Source: [Leptolyngbya] sp. JSC-1
Lineage (GTDB): Bacteria; Cyanobacteriota; Cyanobacteriia; Elainellales; Elainellaceae
Direction of reading: 5' to 3'
DNA: 64,000 nt
NCBI GenBank assembly: GCA_000733415.1
Contig: KL662192.1
Coordinates: forward strand, 366,424-430,423
The notes under the pieces are model-generated. The model saw nothing but the letters and a program-made list of their open reading frames with translations, had not been told where the DNA came from and ran no database searches. Numbering within the stretch: the first letter of the stretch is position 1; every line of letters begins with the position of its first letter. Below are positions 44,319 to 52,020 of the stretch, piece after piece. The position numbers were made by a program, and so were the translations under genes.

Positions 44319-45182
44319 GTGCTGGTGAAAAATTCCGATTTACAAGTTGTGCCGCGATCGCCAATTCTGCGTAGTCAAGACACAGTCGCAGACATTCTTC
44401 GGGTGGAACAGCATCATCAGCCTGCAAATCAGCAATCTGAGTGTTGCTTGCCAACCTATCTCCTTAGTATTCATCTCGGTCAATCCATTCAGTTAGAGCG
44501 CAAAATAGACGGACGACGCAGTCATGATCGGTTGATGAAAGGCGACATCATGATCACCCCTCCTGATCTGCATCGCAAGCTGTTTTGGGATGCAGATGCA
44601 GAATTCTTGTTACTTCGCCTTGAACCAAAGTTGTTTGCCACTGCCGTACACGAATCAGTTGACACGGAGCGTATTCAAATTGCGCCACAGCTTAAGATTT
44701 GTGATCCGCTGATTCAGCAAATTGGTTTGGCGCTCAAAGCAGAACTAGAACGAGATAGATTAAGCGATCGACTTTATGCAGAGTCAATGGCAAATGCATT
44801 AGCGGTTCATCTACTGCGGCGTTACTCCGAGCAAACACGAGAAATACGGACTTATCCCGGTCGTTTACCGGGTCATCAATTGCAGCAAGCGATCGACTAC
44901 ATCCAGGCTCATCTGGCAGAAGAGGTGTCTCTGGAGGCGATCGCAACTGAACTTGGCATGAGTCCGTATCACTTTGCCCGATTGTTTAAACAGTCTATCG
45001 GGTACTCTCCTTACCAGTATGTGATTCGATGTCGAATTGAGCGTGCTCAGGAATTCATGGTGCAGGAGCCGCAGAGTATCGCAAATATTGCCTTGAAGGT
45101 TGGTTTTACCAGTCAAAGCCAATTTGGTCGGCACTTCAAGCGCCTCACTGGAATGACACCCAAACAATTCCTTAGAAAGTAG
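44319..45182 (+). CDS. AraC-family transcriptional regulator
   Basis: A 287-residue regulator with an N-terminal sensor (about 40-150) and a C-terminal AraC HTH pair: 'VSLEAIATELGMSPYHFARLFKQ' and 'IANIALKVGFTSQSQFGRHFKR'. It is related to the AraC protein at 22320 across both domains. Start: GTG at 44319. It probably controls the two monooxygenase-like genes that follow within 100 bases. Confidence 0.85.
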   Translation: MLVKNSDLQVVPRSPILRSQDTVADILRVEQHHQPANQQSECCLPTYLLSIHLGQSIQLERKIDGRRSHDRLMKGDIMITPPDLHRKLFWDADAEFLLLRLEPKLFATAVHESVDTERIQIAPQLKICDPLIQQIGLALKAELERDRLSDRLYAESMANALAVHLLRRYSEQTREIRTYPGRLPGHQLQQAIDYIQAHLAEEVSLEAIATELGMSPYHFARLFKQSIGYSPYQYVIRCRIERAQEFMVQEPQSIANIALKVGFTSQSQFGRHFKRLTGMTPKQFLRK

Positions 45183-45279
45183 CAAGAATCGGCTATACAG
45201 CAGTCAGCAGACTCTGTATCCTTGCTTGGGATTGCTGTTCTGGCAGTTAATGCACACTTAGCAGAAGGGAATCGTCTGA

Positions 45280-45933
45280 ATGCTCACCGTGTTTAAGGAC
45301 AACCCGGCTCTGGCAGAATTGGATATTTTTGTCACCCAGCCCGATCAACAGTGGTTACTGATCGATGAATTGATTGCTTACACACAGGACATTTTGAAAC
45401 AGCAACCTGGATACATTGCCAGTGCCATTCATCGCAGCTTAGATGGACTGAAGGTTGTCAATTATGTGCAGTGGCAAAATCAAGCCAGCTATGACGCCTA
45501 TATCAATAACCGGGATATTGCACTAGCAACTAAAATTACTGGCTTCTTTGCGCCAGACTCCCACCTTTACGACATTTTTATGAGTGAACCAGCAGACAGC
45601 CAGATGCAAATCAGAGTGGACATGCCAGAACTGGTCAACTTTGGGATGTTCAGATTGAAGAATCCAACTGATCAACCTCGCTTTCTAGAAGCAACCGCAG
45701 AAGCAATCCAGCAAATTTCAGGACAATCCGGACTCATTACGACGCATTTCCATCGCTCGCTCGATGGTGCTCGTGCGATCAATTATGGATTGTGGAGTTC
45801 CCAGGAACTGTATGCCAAGATGAATGCAAATCCCCCAATGGCTGAACCGCTCCGAGTAATGCGATCGCTTGCCAATAATAAGTTCCAAATGTCGCTTCAC
45901 CAGGTTGTTTTTATTGAATCAGCGAATTCATAA
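45280..45933 (+). CDS. two-domain antibiotic-biosynthesis-monooxygenase-like protein
   Basis: A 217-residue protein made of two ABM-like ferredoxin-fold repeats, each with the conserved block 'HRSLDG' (in 'ASAIHRSLDGLKVVNYVQW' and 'TTHFHRSLDGARAINYGLW'). ABM proteins act on aromatic or polyketide substrates without cofactors, or on haem. No catalytic residues can be assigned here. AGAAGGGA lies before the ATG. It is about 60% alike in motif order to the next gene. Confidence 0.7.
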   Translation: MLTVFKDNPALAELDIFVTQPDQQWLLIDELIAYTQDILKQQPGYIASAIHRSLDGLKVVNYVQWQNQASYDAYINNRDIALATKITGFFAPDSHLYDIFMSEPADSQMQIRVDMPELVNFGMFRLKNPTDQPRFLEATAEAIQQISGQSGLITTHFHRSLDGARAINYGLWSSQELYAKMNANPPMAEPLRVMRSLANNKFQMSLHQVVFIESANS

Positions 45934-45971
45934 AAGTGAAGATGTAGTAATGGGTTAGGAGCCTAGTAAAG

Positions 45972-46598
45972 ATGGTGCAGATTGATCGTACAAATGCTGC
46001 GATTGTTGGACTTGATCTATACACCGTTGCCGAGCGACATCAGGCAGCCTTAATCGATGCCATTGTGCAAGAGCAAATCAAATTTTGGATGGATTGCCCT
46101 TACTTCGTATCTGCCAGCGTGCACCGCAGTTTAGATGGTGTGCGAGTGTTTACCTATAGCCAATGGCATCCTAAATTTGATCATCGCAGTTTGCCTCGCC
46201 CTACCGTGTTGGCTGAGTTTTTTCCGCCTGACTCACTGTTGCTGGAAGTTACGGCTAGTCGATCGCAATCGGCACAAGTTGAAATTGCTGAAGGCGAGCT
46301 TGTGACGCATCTAGCTGAATTTCGCATGATGCCAGTCAATCAACCGGAGATGATTAGACGAACCACTGCTGAATTAGACCGTGCAATGAGCAACTCAGCA
46401 GGATTGCTTTCAGCAACCTTCCATCGCAGTTTAGATGGAACCCGCATGTTTAACTATGGGCAGTGGGAGAGCCGAGAAGCCTTTGAAGCGATTCTCAGCC
46501 AGCCCGGTTTCAACCCAGAGCAACCCTATTGGCAAGGATTAGCCCGCAATGAATTTCATCTGTACAATGTTGTTCACGTCCAAGTGAAAGCGGCATAA
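45972..46598 (+). CDS. second two-domain ABM-like protein
   Basis: A 208-residue paralogue of the preceding gene, again two ABM-like units with 'HRSLDG' in 'ASVHRSLDGVRVFTYSQW' and 'ATFHRSLDGTRMFNYGQW'. It starts 38 bases after the first gene, with GGAG upstream of the ATG, so they are one operon. The pair probably forms a heteromeric or substrate-diversified set under the AraC regulator. Confidence 0.7.
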   Translation: MVQIDRTNAAIVGLDLYTVAERHQAALIDAIVQEQIKFWMDCPYFVSASVHRSLDGVRVFTYSQWHPKFDHRSLPRPTVLAEFFPPDSLLLEVTASRSQSAQVEIAEGELVTHLAEFRMMPVNQPEMIRRTTAELDRAMSNSAGLLSATFHRSLDGTRMFNYGQWESREAFEAILSQPGFNPEQPYWQGLARNEFHLYNVVHVQVKAA

Positions 46599-46605
46599 TC
46601 GGGCA

Positions 46606-46908
46606 GTGGGAAATACTACTTCTCCAAGCAAACTCTCACTGCATATGGTTCTCTTCACTGTAGATGATCCAGTGGATCTGCATGTGGAAGAGGATTCGTC
46701 TAAGACCCCTTGGACAATTTTCTCATCTAAAGAGAGTTTAATCTTCCAGAGTAGTAGGATCTGCGATCGTCTCCACCATCAAAATGTTCAACTCCATTTC
46801 CACTTTCTCCAGTCCGGGTAGATTCCCCTGAAATGGCTATAGTAGCCTATCCTCAGCACTTCACTAAATTGTCCAGCAAGCTGCTGGACAATTCACATCG
46901 GCTAAATC
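46606..46908. other. intergenic region with vestige of a DUF1016 C terminus
   Basis: On the minus strand around 46750-46830 the translation 'QGNLPGLEKVEMELNILMVE' parallels the end of the neighbouring DUF1016 protein ('QGNLPTIEELETQLNILLVE'). It is a relic of a duplicated copy. No intact gene is present. Confidence 0.5.
46867..46893. terminator. hairpin between convergent genes
   Basis: AATTGTCCAGC (46867-46877) and GCTGGACAATT (46883-46893) form a perfect 11-bp stem with a 5-base loop, placed just before the convergent stops of the ABM operon and the DUF1016 gene. It is a likely bidirectional terminator, though without a strong T-tract. Confidence 0.45.
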
Positions 46909-47973
46909 TTACTCCTGTTGCTCTCCTAAATCTCGCCCTTCTTCGACTTCAACCAATAGAATATTTAACTGCGTTTCCAACTCTTCAATGGTTGGCAAAT
47001 TCCCTTGCAGTGGTTCTGGCAACGAATGTTTGAGTTGATAAGTGGAAATGCCGATCGGCTTATTTACATCTCGAAGTGCATACTCGACAACCGTCTGATC
47101 CTGGGTTTTACACAGAACGATGCCGATCGTGGGGTTATCTACTGGGCTTCGCAATAAGTCATCCACGGCTGAGACATAAAAGTTCATCTTGCCCGAAAAC
47201 TCTGGTTCAAACTCAACCGTCTTCAGGTCAATGACAACAAAGCAGTGGAGGCGGAAATGATAAAACAACATATCTAGCCTGTACTCTCTACCACCAACCT
47301 GGATCGGATACTGGCTTCCCACAAACGCAAATCCTACACCTAGCTCCAACAAAAACTCTCGGATATGGCGAATCAACGCATTTTCCAGGTCGCGTTCCTG
47401 GGCCTCGTGTCCGAGCGTCAAAAAGTCAAAGCTATATGGATCGCGTAAAACCTGCTGGGCTAAGTCTGATTGAGGTTGAGGCAGCGTTTGGTTGAAGTTG
47501 GTCAGTGCAACACCTTGGCGATGATACAGCCCACTTTCAATGCGTTGCGTGAGAATACTGCGGCTCCAGCCATGTTGAATGATTTGCTGAATGTACCATC
47601 GCCGTTCCTCCGGATCTTTGACTTTGTCCAGCAAGGTGCAGTTATGAAACCAGGGAATTTGTCCAGCAGCTTGCTGAATAAATTGCTCATCCGGGTACGC
47701 TTCGGCAAAGGCACGCATGTACAGCAGATTCGTGCGGGAAAACCCTTTCATTTCTGGAAACGCCGTTTGCAAGTCCTTCGCTAACTTACTGATGACCTTG
47801 GCTCCCCATCCTTGCTGCTGTTGGCGCATCAAGATTTCCTGTCCAATCTGCCAGTAAAGCATCACCAGTTCTCGATTGACTGCCAAGGCTGCCCGGATTT
47901 GAGCACCACGAATCCGCTCTTTCACCTCCTGCAAAAAGCGGTCATAGTCTCCGGGTAGTAGGTTGCTGCCCAT
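46909..47973 (-). CDS. DUF1016 / PDDEXK nuclease-domain protein (YhcG-like)
   Basis: A 354-residue protein: N-terminal DUF1016_N helical domain with 'AVNRELVMLYWQIGQEIL' and 'GFSRTNLLYMRAFAEAYP', then the YhcG PD-(D/E)xK domain with 'REYRLDMLFYHFRLHCFVVIDLK', giving Asp and a [D]xK core. Members are often linked to mobile DNA and restriction. It is convergent with the ABM operon. Fragments of a second copy flank it at 46750-46830 and near 48055-48115. Confidence 0.8.
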   Translation of the reverse strand: MGSNLLPGDYDRFLQEVKERIRGAQIRAALAVNRELVMLYWQIGQEILMRQQQQGWGAKVISKLAKDLQTAFPEMKGFSRTNLLYMRAFAEAYPDEQFIQQAAGQIPWFHNCTLLDKVKDPEERRWYIQQIIQHGWSRSILTQRIESGLYHRQGVALTNFNQTLPQPQSDLAQQVLRDPYSFDFLTLGHEAQERDLENALIRHIREFLLELGVGFAFVGSQYPIQVGGREYRLDMLFYHFRLHCFVVIDLKTVEFEPEFSGKMNFYVSAVDDLLRSPVDNPTIGIVLCKTQDQTVVEYALRDVNKPIGISTYQLKHSLPEPLQGNLPTIEELETQLNILLVEVEEGRDLGEQQE

Positions 47974-48187
47974 TGCTGAGATACATCTGCACTAGATCAA
48001 ACCTAACTATAGCAGCTTGTAACCTTGCTCCAGAGAAGTTTGTAGACAGCACAACTTACCCAGCAGCTTGCTGGATCATTGCTTATCCGTCATTGTCGGA
48101 CTTCGGCAAAGTGCAAGAGGCAGGAAAATACTCACGTTTTGGTTCTAGCTTTATAATTAAATATATATAGCTAGAACAAATAGTTCC

Positions 48188-48883
48188 ATGCCCAGAAAGA
48201 AGTGTGGCTTTGGCTTCAGTTGTGCAGCCATGCTGCTCCAACCCGGCTTGGAGCCAAAGGATTGCCCTAACTATGAAATATGTGGATCAGTTTCAGAGTT
48301 AACACCGGAAGAAGAGGTGGAGCTAATTCGAGTGCGGGAAGTGCAGTGGCAGGAAGCAGAAGCTCAATACCAACAAGCTCAGCAACAATGGCAACGGATT
48401 CAGGAACGTATCCGAGTTAGTCGCCAACGGGCAGCCCTCATGATGCTGATGGAGCGAGGATGCCCACAATCTTTGGAAAACTTTGGAGTAATGGACTCAC
48501 TTACTGCGATCGAAACCCAGATTCAGGTATTGCGATCGCACCTGGAACAATTCACCCAGGGGCATTACATCGCTCCAGATGCTTGTGAGGCACACCGCTA
48601 CAACGTCAAACGTCCGTCTGGAATCTATTGGTACAACAAGCTCACTAGTAGACAAGCCCTTTTCGAGCCAGAGGAAAGGGCAGACAAGGTCAAGGTGATT
48701 CACCTCAGTCATGATGATGACCCGCGTAATGTCGAAGGACGGCTAGGAATTGAGCGGCGCAACCGATTGCACCAACTGCAAACTCAGCTTCGGGTTGCAG
48801 AGGAAGCCCTAGAACAGGCAGCCAGCCTACTTAATGAACCTTTGGAGCTTGTTCTAGCTTATGAGCTAGAGTTAGACAGCTAG
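48188..48883 (+). CDS. hypothetical coiled-coil protein with N-terminal Cys cluster
   Basis: A 231-residue protein. Four cysteines in the first 32 residues (about 6, 12, 26, 32) suggest a small metal site. Residues about 45-85 form a Gln/Glu-rich coiled coil, and a second one spans about 185-225. No family recognised, but the layout is seen in cyanobacterial plasmid proteins. Confidence 0.6.
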   Translation: MPRKKCGFGFSCAAMLLQPGLEPKDCPNYEICGSVSELTPEEEVELIRVREVQWQEAEAQYQQAQQQWQRIQERIRVSRQRAALMMLMERGCPQSLENFGVMDSLTAIETQIQVLRSHLEQFTQGHYIAPDACEAHRYNVKRPSGIYWYNKLTSRQALFEPEERADKVKVIHLSHDDDPRNVEGRLGIERRNRLHQLQTQLRVAEEALEQAASLLNEPLELVLAYELELDS

Positions 48884-48940
48884 AACCAAGAGCTTCCGAG
48901 CAGCTTTTCCGATAGGTGCGGGTGGGCGGGCAAAAAAGTA

Positions 48941-48959
48941 CCCCGACGTATAGTCGGGG
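48941..48959 (-). terminator. intrinsic terminator for the minus-strand gene at 48993
   Basis: CCCCGAC (48941-48947) pairs with GTCGGGG (48953-48959) around a 5-base loop; on the minus strand it is followed by TACTTTTTTG, a good U-tract. It lies 34 bases after that gene's stop. Confidence 0.7.
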
Positions 48960-48992
48960 CTAAACCGATAGGGCACCAAAGCTGTCTAGGAA

Positions 48993-49430
48993 TTAGTCAC
49001 CCAGATTGATGCTGTCCTCCAGTTCAACTTCAAACTCGTCATCGGCTTCCAAATCATCGGCTGCGCTACTTAAGCCGTTCAGCGCATTCAAGCGCCCTGT
49101 GCGAGTTGCCTTGTGGGCGGCACGACGATCGCGCACTTCATCCAGATTCTGCAATCCGTACAGCTTACGAGCGTAGGTCAGCAGATCGCGGAGTGCGGTT
49201 TCGGCATAGTCTTGGCGAAACTGAACATTGTGCTGTTCCCAATCAAACTCCTGTCCGGTGAAACGAGCAGCGGCAGCCAATTCGCGTCCAGACTCCTCTC
49301 GCAGCACTTCAACCACCATCAGGCGAACTTTCTCCTGATAGGGAATGACCCGTTGCAGAGCCGGAGTATGCTTCGGCGCTTTACGTGCAGTGGCTTTTGC
49401 AGCTTCGCGTGTTGCAGTGGTAGCAACCAT
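48993..49430 (-). CDS. hypothetical plasmid protein, basic N terminus and acidic tail
   Basis: A 145-residue protein: Lys/Arg/Ala/Thr-rich first 25 residues, a helical centre and a Glu/Asp-rich last 20 residues. Function unknown. Such charge layout is common in small nucleic-acid-associated proteins. It has its own terminator (48941-48959), whose flank resembles that of the neighbouring gene's terminator. Confidence 0.55.
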   Translation of the reverse strand: MVATTATREAAKATARKAPKHTPALQRVIPYQEKVRLMVVEVLREESGRELAAAARFTGQEFDWEQHNVQFRQDYAETALRDLLTYARKLYGLQNLDEVRDRRAAHKATRTGRLNALNGLSSAADDLEADDEFEVELEDSINLGD

Positions 49431-49582
49431 GAGAATCTCTCCTTTATTGACTATTAACGAGTTGGATCTCTCACAACGATCGCATCGGCAGATGCCTGCG
49501 ATTTGAAATCCAAGATTTCATCTCTACCGCAGCCGTTGCTGCCTTCCGATTCAACGTATCAAGGAGGTGGGCGGGAAAAAAT

Positions 49583-49612
49583 AGCCTGCATCAGTCGAGC
49601 TAATGCAGGGCT
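49583..49612 (-). terminator. intrinsic terminator for the minus-strand gene at 49656
   Basis: AGCCTGCAT (49583-49591) and ATGCAGGGCT (49603-49612) form a near-perfect stem around an 11-base loop; on the minus strand it is followed by ATTTTTTCCC. The adjoining GTGGGCGGG matches the flank of the other terminator at 48941. Confidence 0.6.
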
Positions 49613-49655
49613 AATAATCAAGCAGTGATCAGTCTTTGACAGCATTTAGAGAATG

Positions 49656-50297
49656 CTACTCTTCATCTTCTTCAGCTTCATCCAGCTCCTCGTCTAAATC
49701 TTCATCTAGATCCTCGTCGATTTCATCTTCGGTTTCATCTTTCAATTCATCATTCAGATCATCGAGTTCGTCATCCAAATCATCCAAGTCATCATCGTGT
49801 TCTGCTTGGAAAGAGTTGCGACGCTCCAGGGATGCCCGATTGAACTCCACTAAGTCTGCTACAGCCTGAGTCGGATCAGCACTGATAGTGTCATACAGCA
49901 ATGCCATCACGATCGCCACCACGTCTGGCGAATATTTCAGAGCATCAGGTTGTCCAAAGAGCCGTGGGAACACTTTTGTATTCCACCGTTGCCAGTCAAA
50001 CTTTTTGTTGCCGCCCTTCTTTTTCACTTGAGCAGCAATGTCAAGTCCCAGCTTTTCACGGGTGGCATGACCCACTTTGGTAGAAACGCGAGCATCCCGA
50101 AGTTGAAGTTTGACACCATACTCCTTGAAAACGAGATTTCGCAGTTCTCGCAAAAGGGCCGAGGCTTGGGTTTCTGACGAGCCGTTTGTTGTCGCATTGG
50201 GTTTGGTTGCCGAGGCTGCACCATTGCTTTTCGCAGCCTTAGAAGTTGCGCTTTGGCGAGCACCATTAGTTGCACGAGGCTTTGTGGCAGTTGCCAT
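49656..50297 (-). CDS. hypothetical protein with long acidic C-terminal repeat
   Basis: A 213-residue protein. The first 45 residues are Ala/Lys/Asn/Thr-rich and probably disordered; residues 45-160 are a folded basic domain ('LQLRDARVSTKVGHATREKL'); the last 45 residues are almost only Asp, Glu and Leu in repeats of 'DLDDELDD' type. The layout suggests a DNA-associated protein with a DNA-mimic-like tail. Function unknown. Confidence 0.55.
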   Translation of the reverse strand: MATATKPRATNGARQSATSKAAKSNGAASATKPNATTNGSSETQASALLRELRNLVFKEYGVKLQLRDARVSTKVGHATREKLGLDIAAQVKKKGGNKKFDWQRWNTKVFPRLFGQPDALKYSPDVVAIVMALLYDTISADPTQAVADLVEFNRASLERRNSFQAEHDDDLDDLDDELDDLNDELKDETEDEIDEDLDEDLDEELDEAEEDEE

Positions 50298-50438
50298 GTT
50301 TAAACACCCATCTATGAGGATTTCACCTCCCTAGCCGCATTAGCGGCACTTCCATTCATTGCAGAATTATCCACATGGTCGAGGCATCCGTGACTTTTGA
50401 CCCGTTAGGAAAGAGTGAGGCGCTATTAGCTAGAATTC

Positions 50439-51998
50439 ATGAGGCAGTTAACGGATTGGGCAGTGTTGGTTGAGCAAGGAACACCGATCGCTGCACTGGA
50501 ATATCACACTCCTGATCGGATACACATATTCAATCAGTTTTATCAGTGGGGCGAAGCTCGCGCGCTGCCAGTGTATGTCTGGAACCCTGGTTATTCTGCA
50601 ATCCAACAGTTAGTATCCGATCGAGGACAATACATTCTGCAACCCACAGAACGAAGCATAGAGGAAGATATACTGCAAGCATTGCTACAAGAATCAGAAC
50701 CGGGAATTTATTTGCTGGAGGGAGTTCTACACAATAATACAGATCAACTGAGTCAAGCGCTTTGTTACCAGCTTTTGAACGTCTACTACCACGCGCAGTG
50801 GAATTCCAAGCCTCACTACTGGGTATTGCTTGAAACCTACGTTCAACTGCCATTAGAATTACAACCGTTTATCCCAGTACTATCCCATTTACTGCCCGAT
50901 CGCCAGCAGGTGAATGCGATCGTGACTCAATTCTGTAAGCAGCATTCTTGGCTGTCCAACGCAGACCTGAAAGCTCAACGGACGCTGATCACTGCCTGTC
51001 AGGGCTTACCAATAGGTGAAATTGAAATGATATTAGCCAGAACACTGGCATTGGCTGACACACTTGAACAAGTTGCTCCATTGATCCTGGAACACAAAAT
51101 CAACAAATTGCGAGGGCGAGGACTGGAGTACTTTGCAGAACCAGACGTGCCCACTGCCGCAGGATTAGATTTATTGGAGCAACGACTGGAAACAATCGCG
51201 GCTCTCCTCCGACCGGAAGCTCAACAATATGGATTGAAACTACCAACTGGGATGGTGTTGTGGGGTCCACCGGGCACAGGTAAAAGCCTCTCTGCCAAAC
51301 TAGCGGCTAACAAGATGGGCTTACCTTTGCTGGCAGCCAACTGGGGTATTCTCTTGAGCAATCCTAATCCCGATCGCGCCTTGAAGGAGTTCATCGCCCT
51401 GGTTACTTCGCTAGCTCCCTGTGTACTCTACTGGGATGATTTCGATAAGGGCTTTGCTGGCTGGGATTCCAACGCTGATGGCGGAATTTCACGTCGGCTC
51501 TCGGCCACTTTGCTGACCTGGATGCAAGAACATCAAGAGCCTGTTTACACGATCGCTACGGTCAATCGTTTGGGAATGCTGCCACCAGAGTTGGTGCGTC
51601 GCTTCGAGGACATTTTCTTTGTAGACCTGCCTCATGAGGGCGCACGGTATGAAGTATTCAATCTGCATCTGACAAAATATTTCTCGCTGTTTCGGGAATC
51701 GAGCGAATCTCCCTGGACAGATGATCAGTGGCGACGGCTGCTGACTGAATACCGCATTTGCACCCCTGCTGAGATCGGGAATGCGGTGCGACGTTGTGCA
51801 GAAGAGGCATTTTACCAAGGACGAGCGGGACAAATTGCACTGGAGGATTTGTTAGAGCAACGACAGCAGTTTACCCCAGCAATGGAACGGGAGTCGGAAC
51901 AGATGCAGGCGATCCGAAATCAAGCGACGTATGCAAGACCTGCTAGTGGGAGCGATCGATCGAGGTTTGCTTATGTGCATCGTGAGTTGTTTGGTTAG
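50439..51998 (+). CDS. Ycf46-like AAA ATPase
   Basis: A 519-residue protein whose C-terminal half is an AAA module: Walker A 'GPPGTGKSLSAKLAA' near residue 275, Walker B 'CVLYWDDFDKGF', and 'TVNRLGMLPPELVRRFEDIFFV' with arginine-finger residues. The N-terminal 250 residues are typical of Ycf46 proteins, which in cyanobacteria affect CO2 utilisation, but this plasmid copy is divergent and may serve another role. It ends 23 bases before the convergent STAND gene. Confidence 0.7.
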   Translation: MRQLTDWAVLVEQGTPIAALEYHTPDRIHIFNQFYQWGEARALPVYVWNPGYSAIQQLVSDRGQYILQPTERSIEEDILQALLQESEPGIYLLEGVLHNNTDQLSQALCYQLLNVYYHAQWNSKPHYWVLLETYVQLPLELQPFIPVLSHLLPDRQQVNAIVTQFCKQHSWLSNADLKAQRTLITACQGLPIGEIEMILARTLALADTLEQVAPLILEHKINKLRGRGLEYFAEPDVPTAAGLDLLEQRLETIAALLRPEAQQYGLKLPTGMVLWGPPGTGKSLSAKLAANKMGLPLLAANWGILLSNPNPDRALKEFIALVTSLAPCVLYWDDFDKGFAGWDSNADGGISRRLSATLLTWMQEHQEPVYTIATVNRLGMLPPELVRRFEDIFFVDLPHEGARYEVFNLHLTKYFSLFRESSESPWTDDQWRRLLTEYRICTPAEIGNAVRRCAEEAFYQGRAGQIALEDLLEQRQQFTPAMERESEQMQAIRNQATYARPASGSDRSRFAYVHRELFG

Positions 51999-52020
51999 CT
52001 TAATTGAAATTCAAACTTAG

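Noticed and set aside
49636..49869. Ser-rich plus-strand frame of 77 codons.
   Set aside because: It is the antisense reading of the Asp/Glu repeat tail of the gene at 49656-50297.
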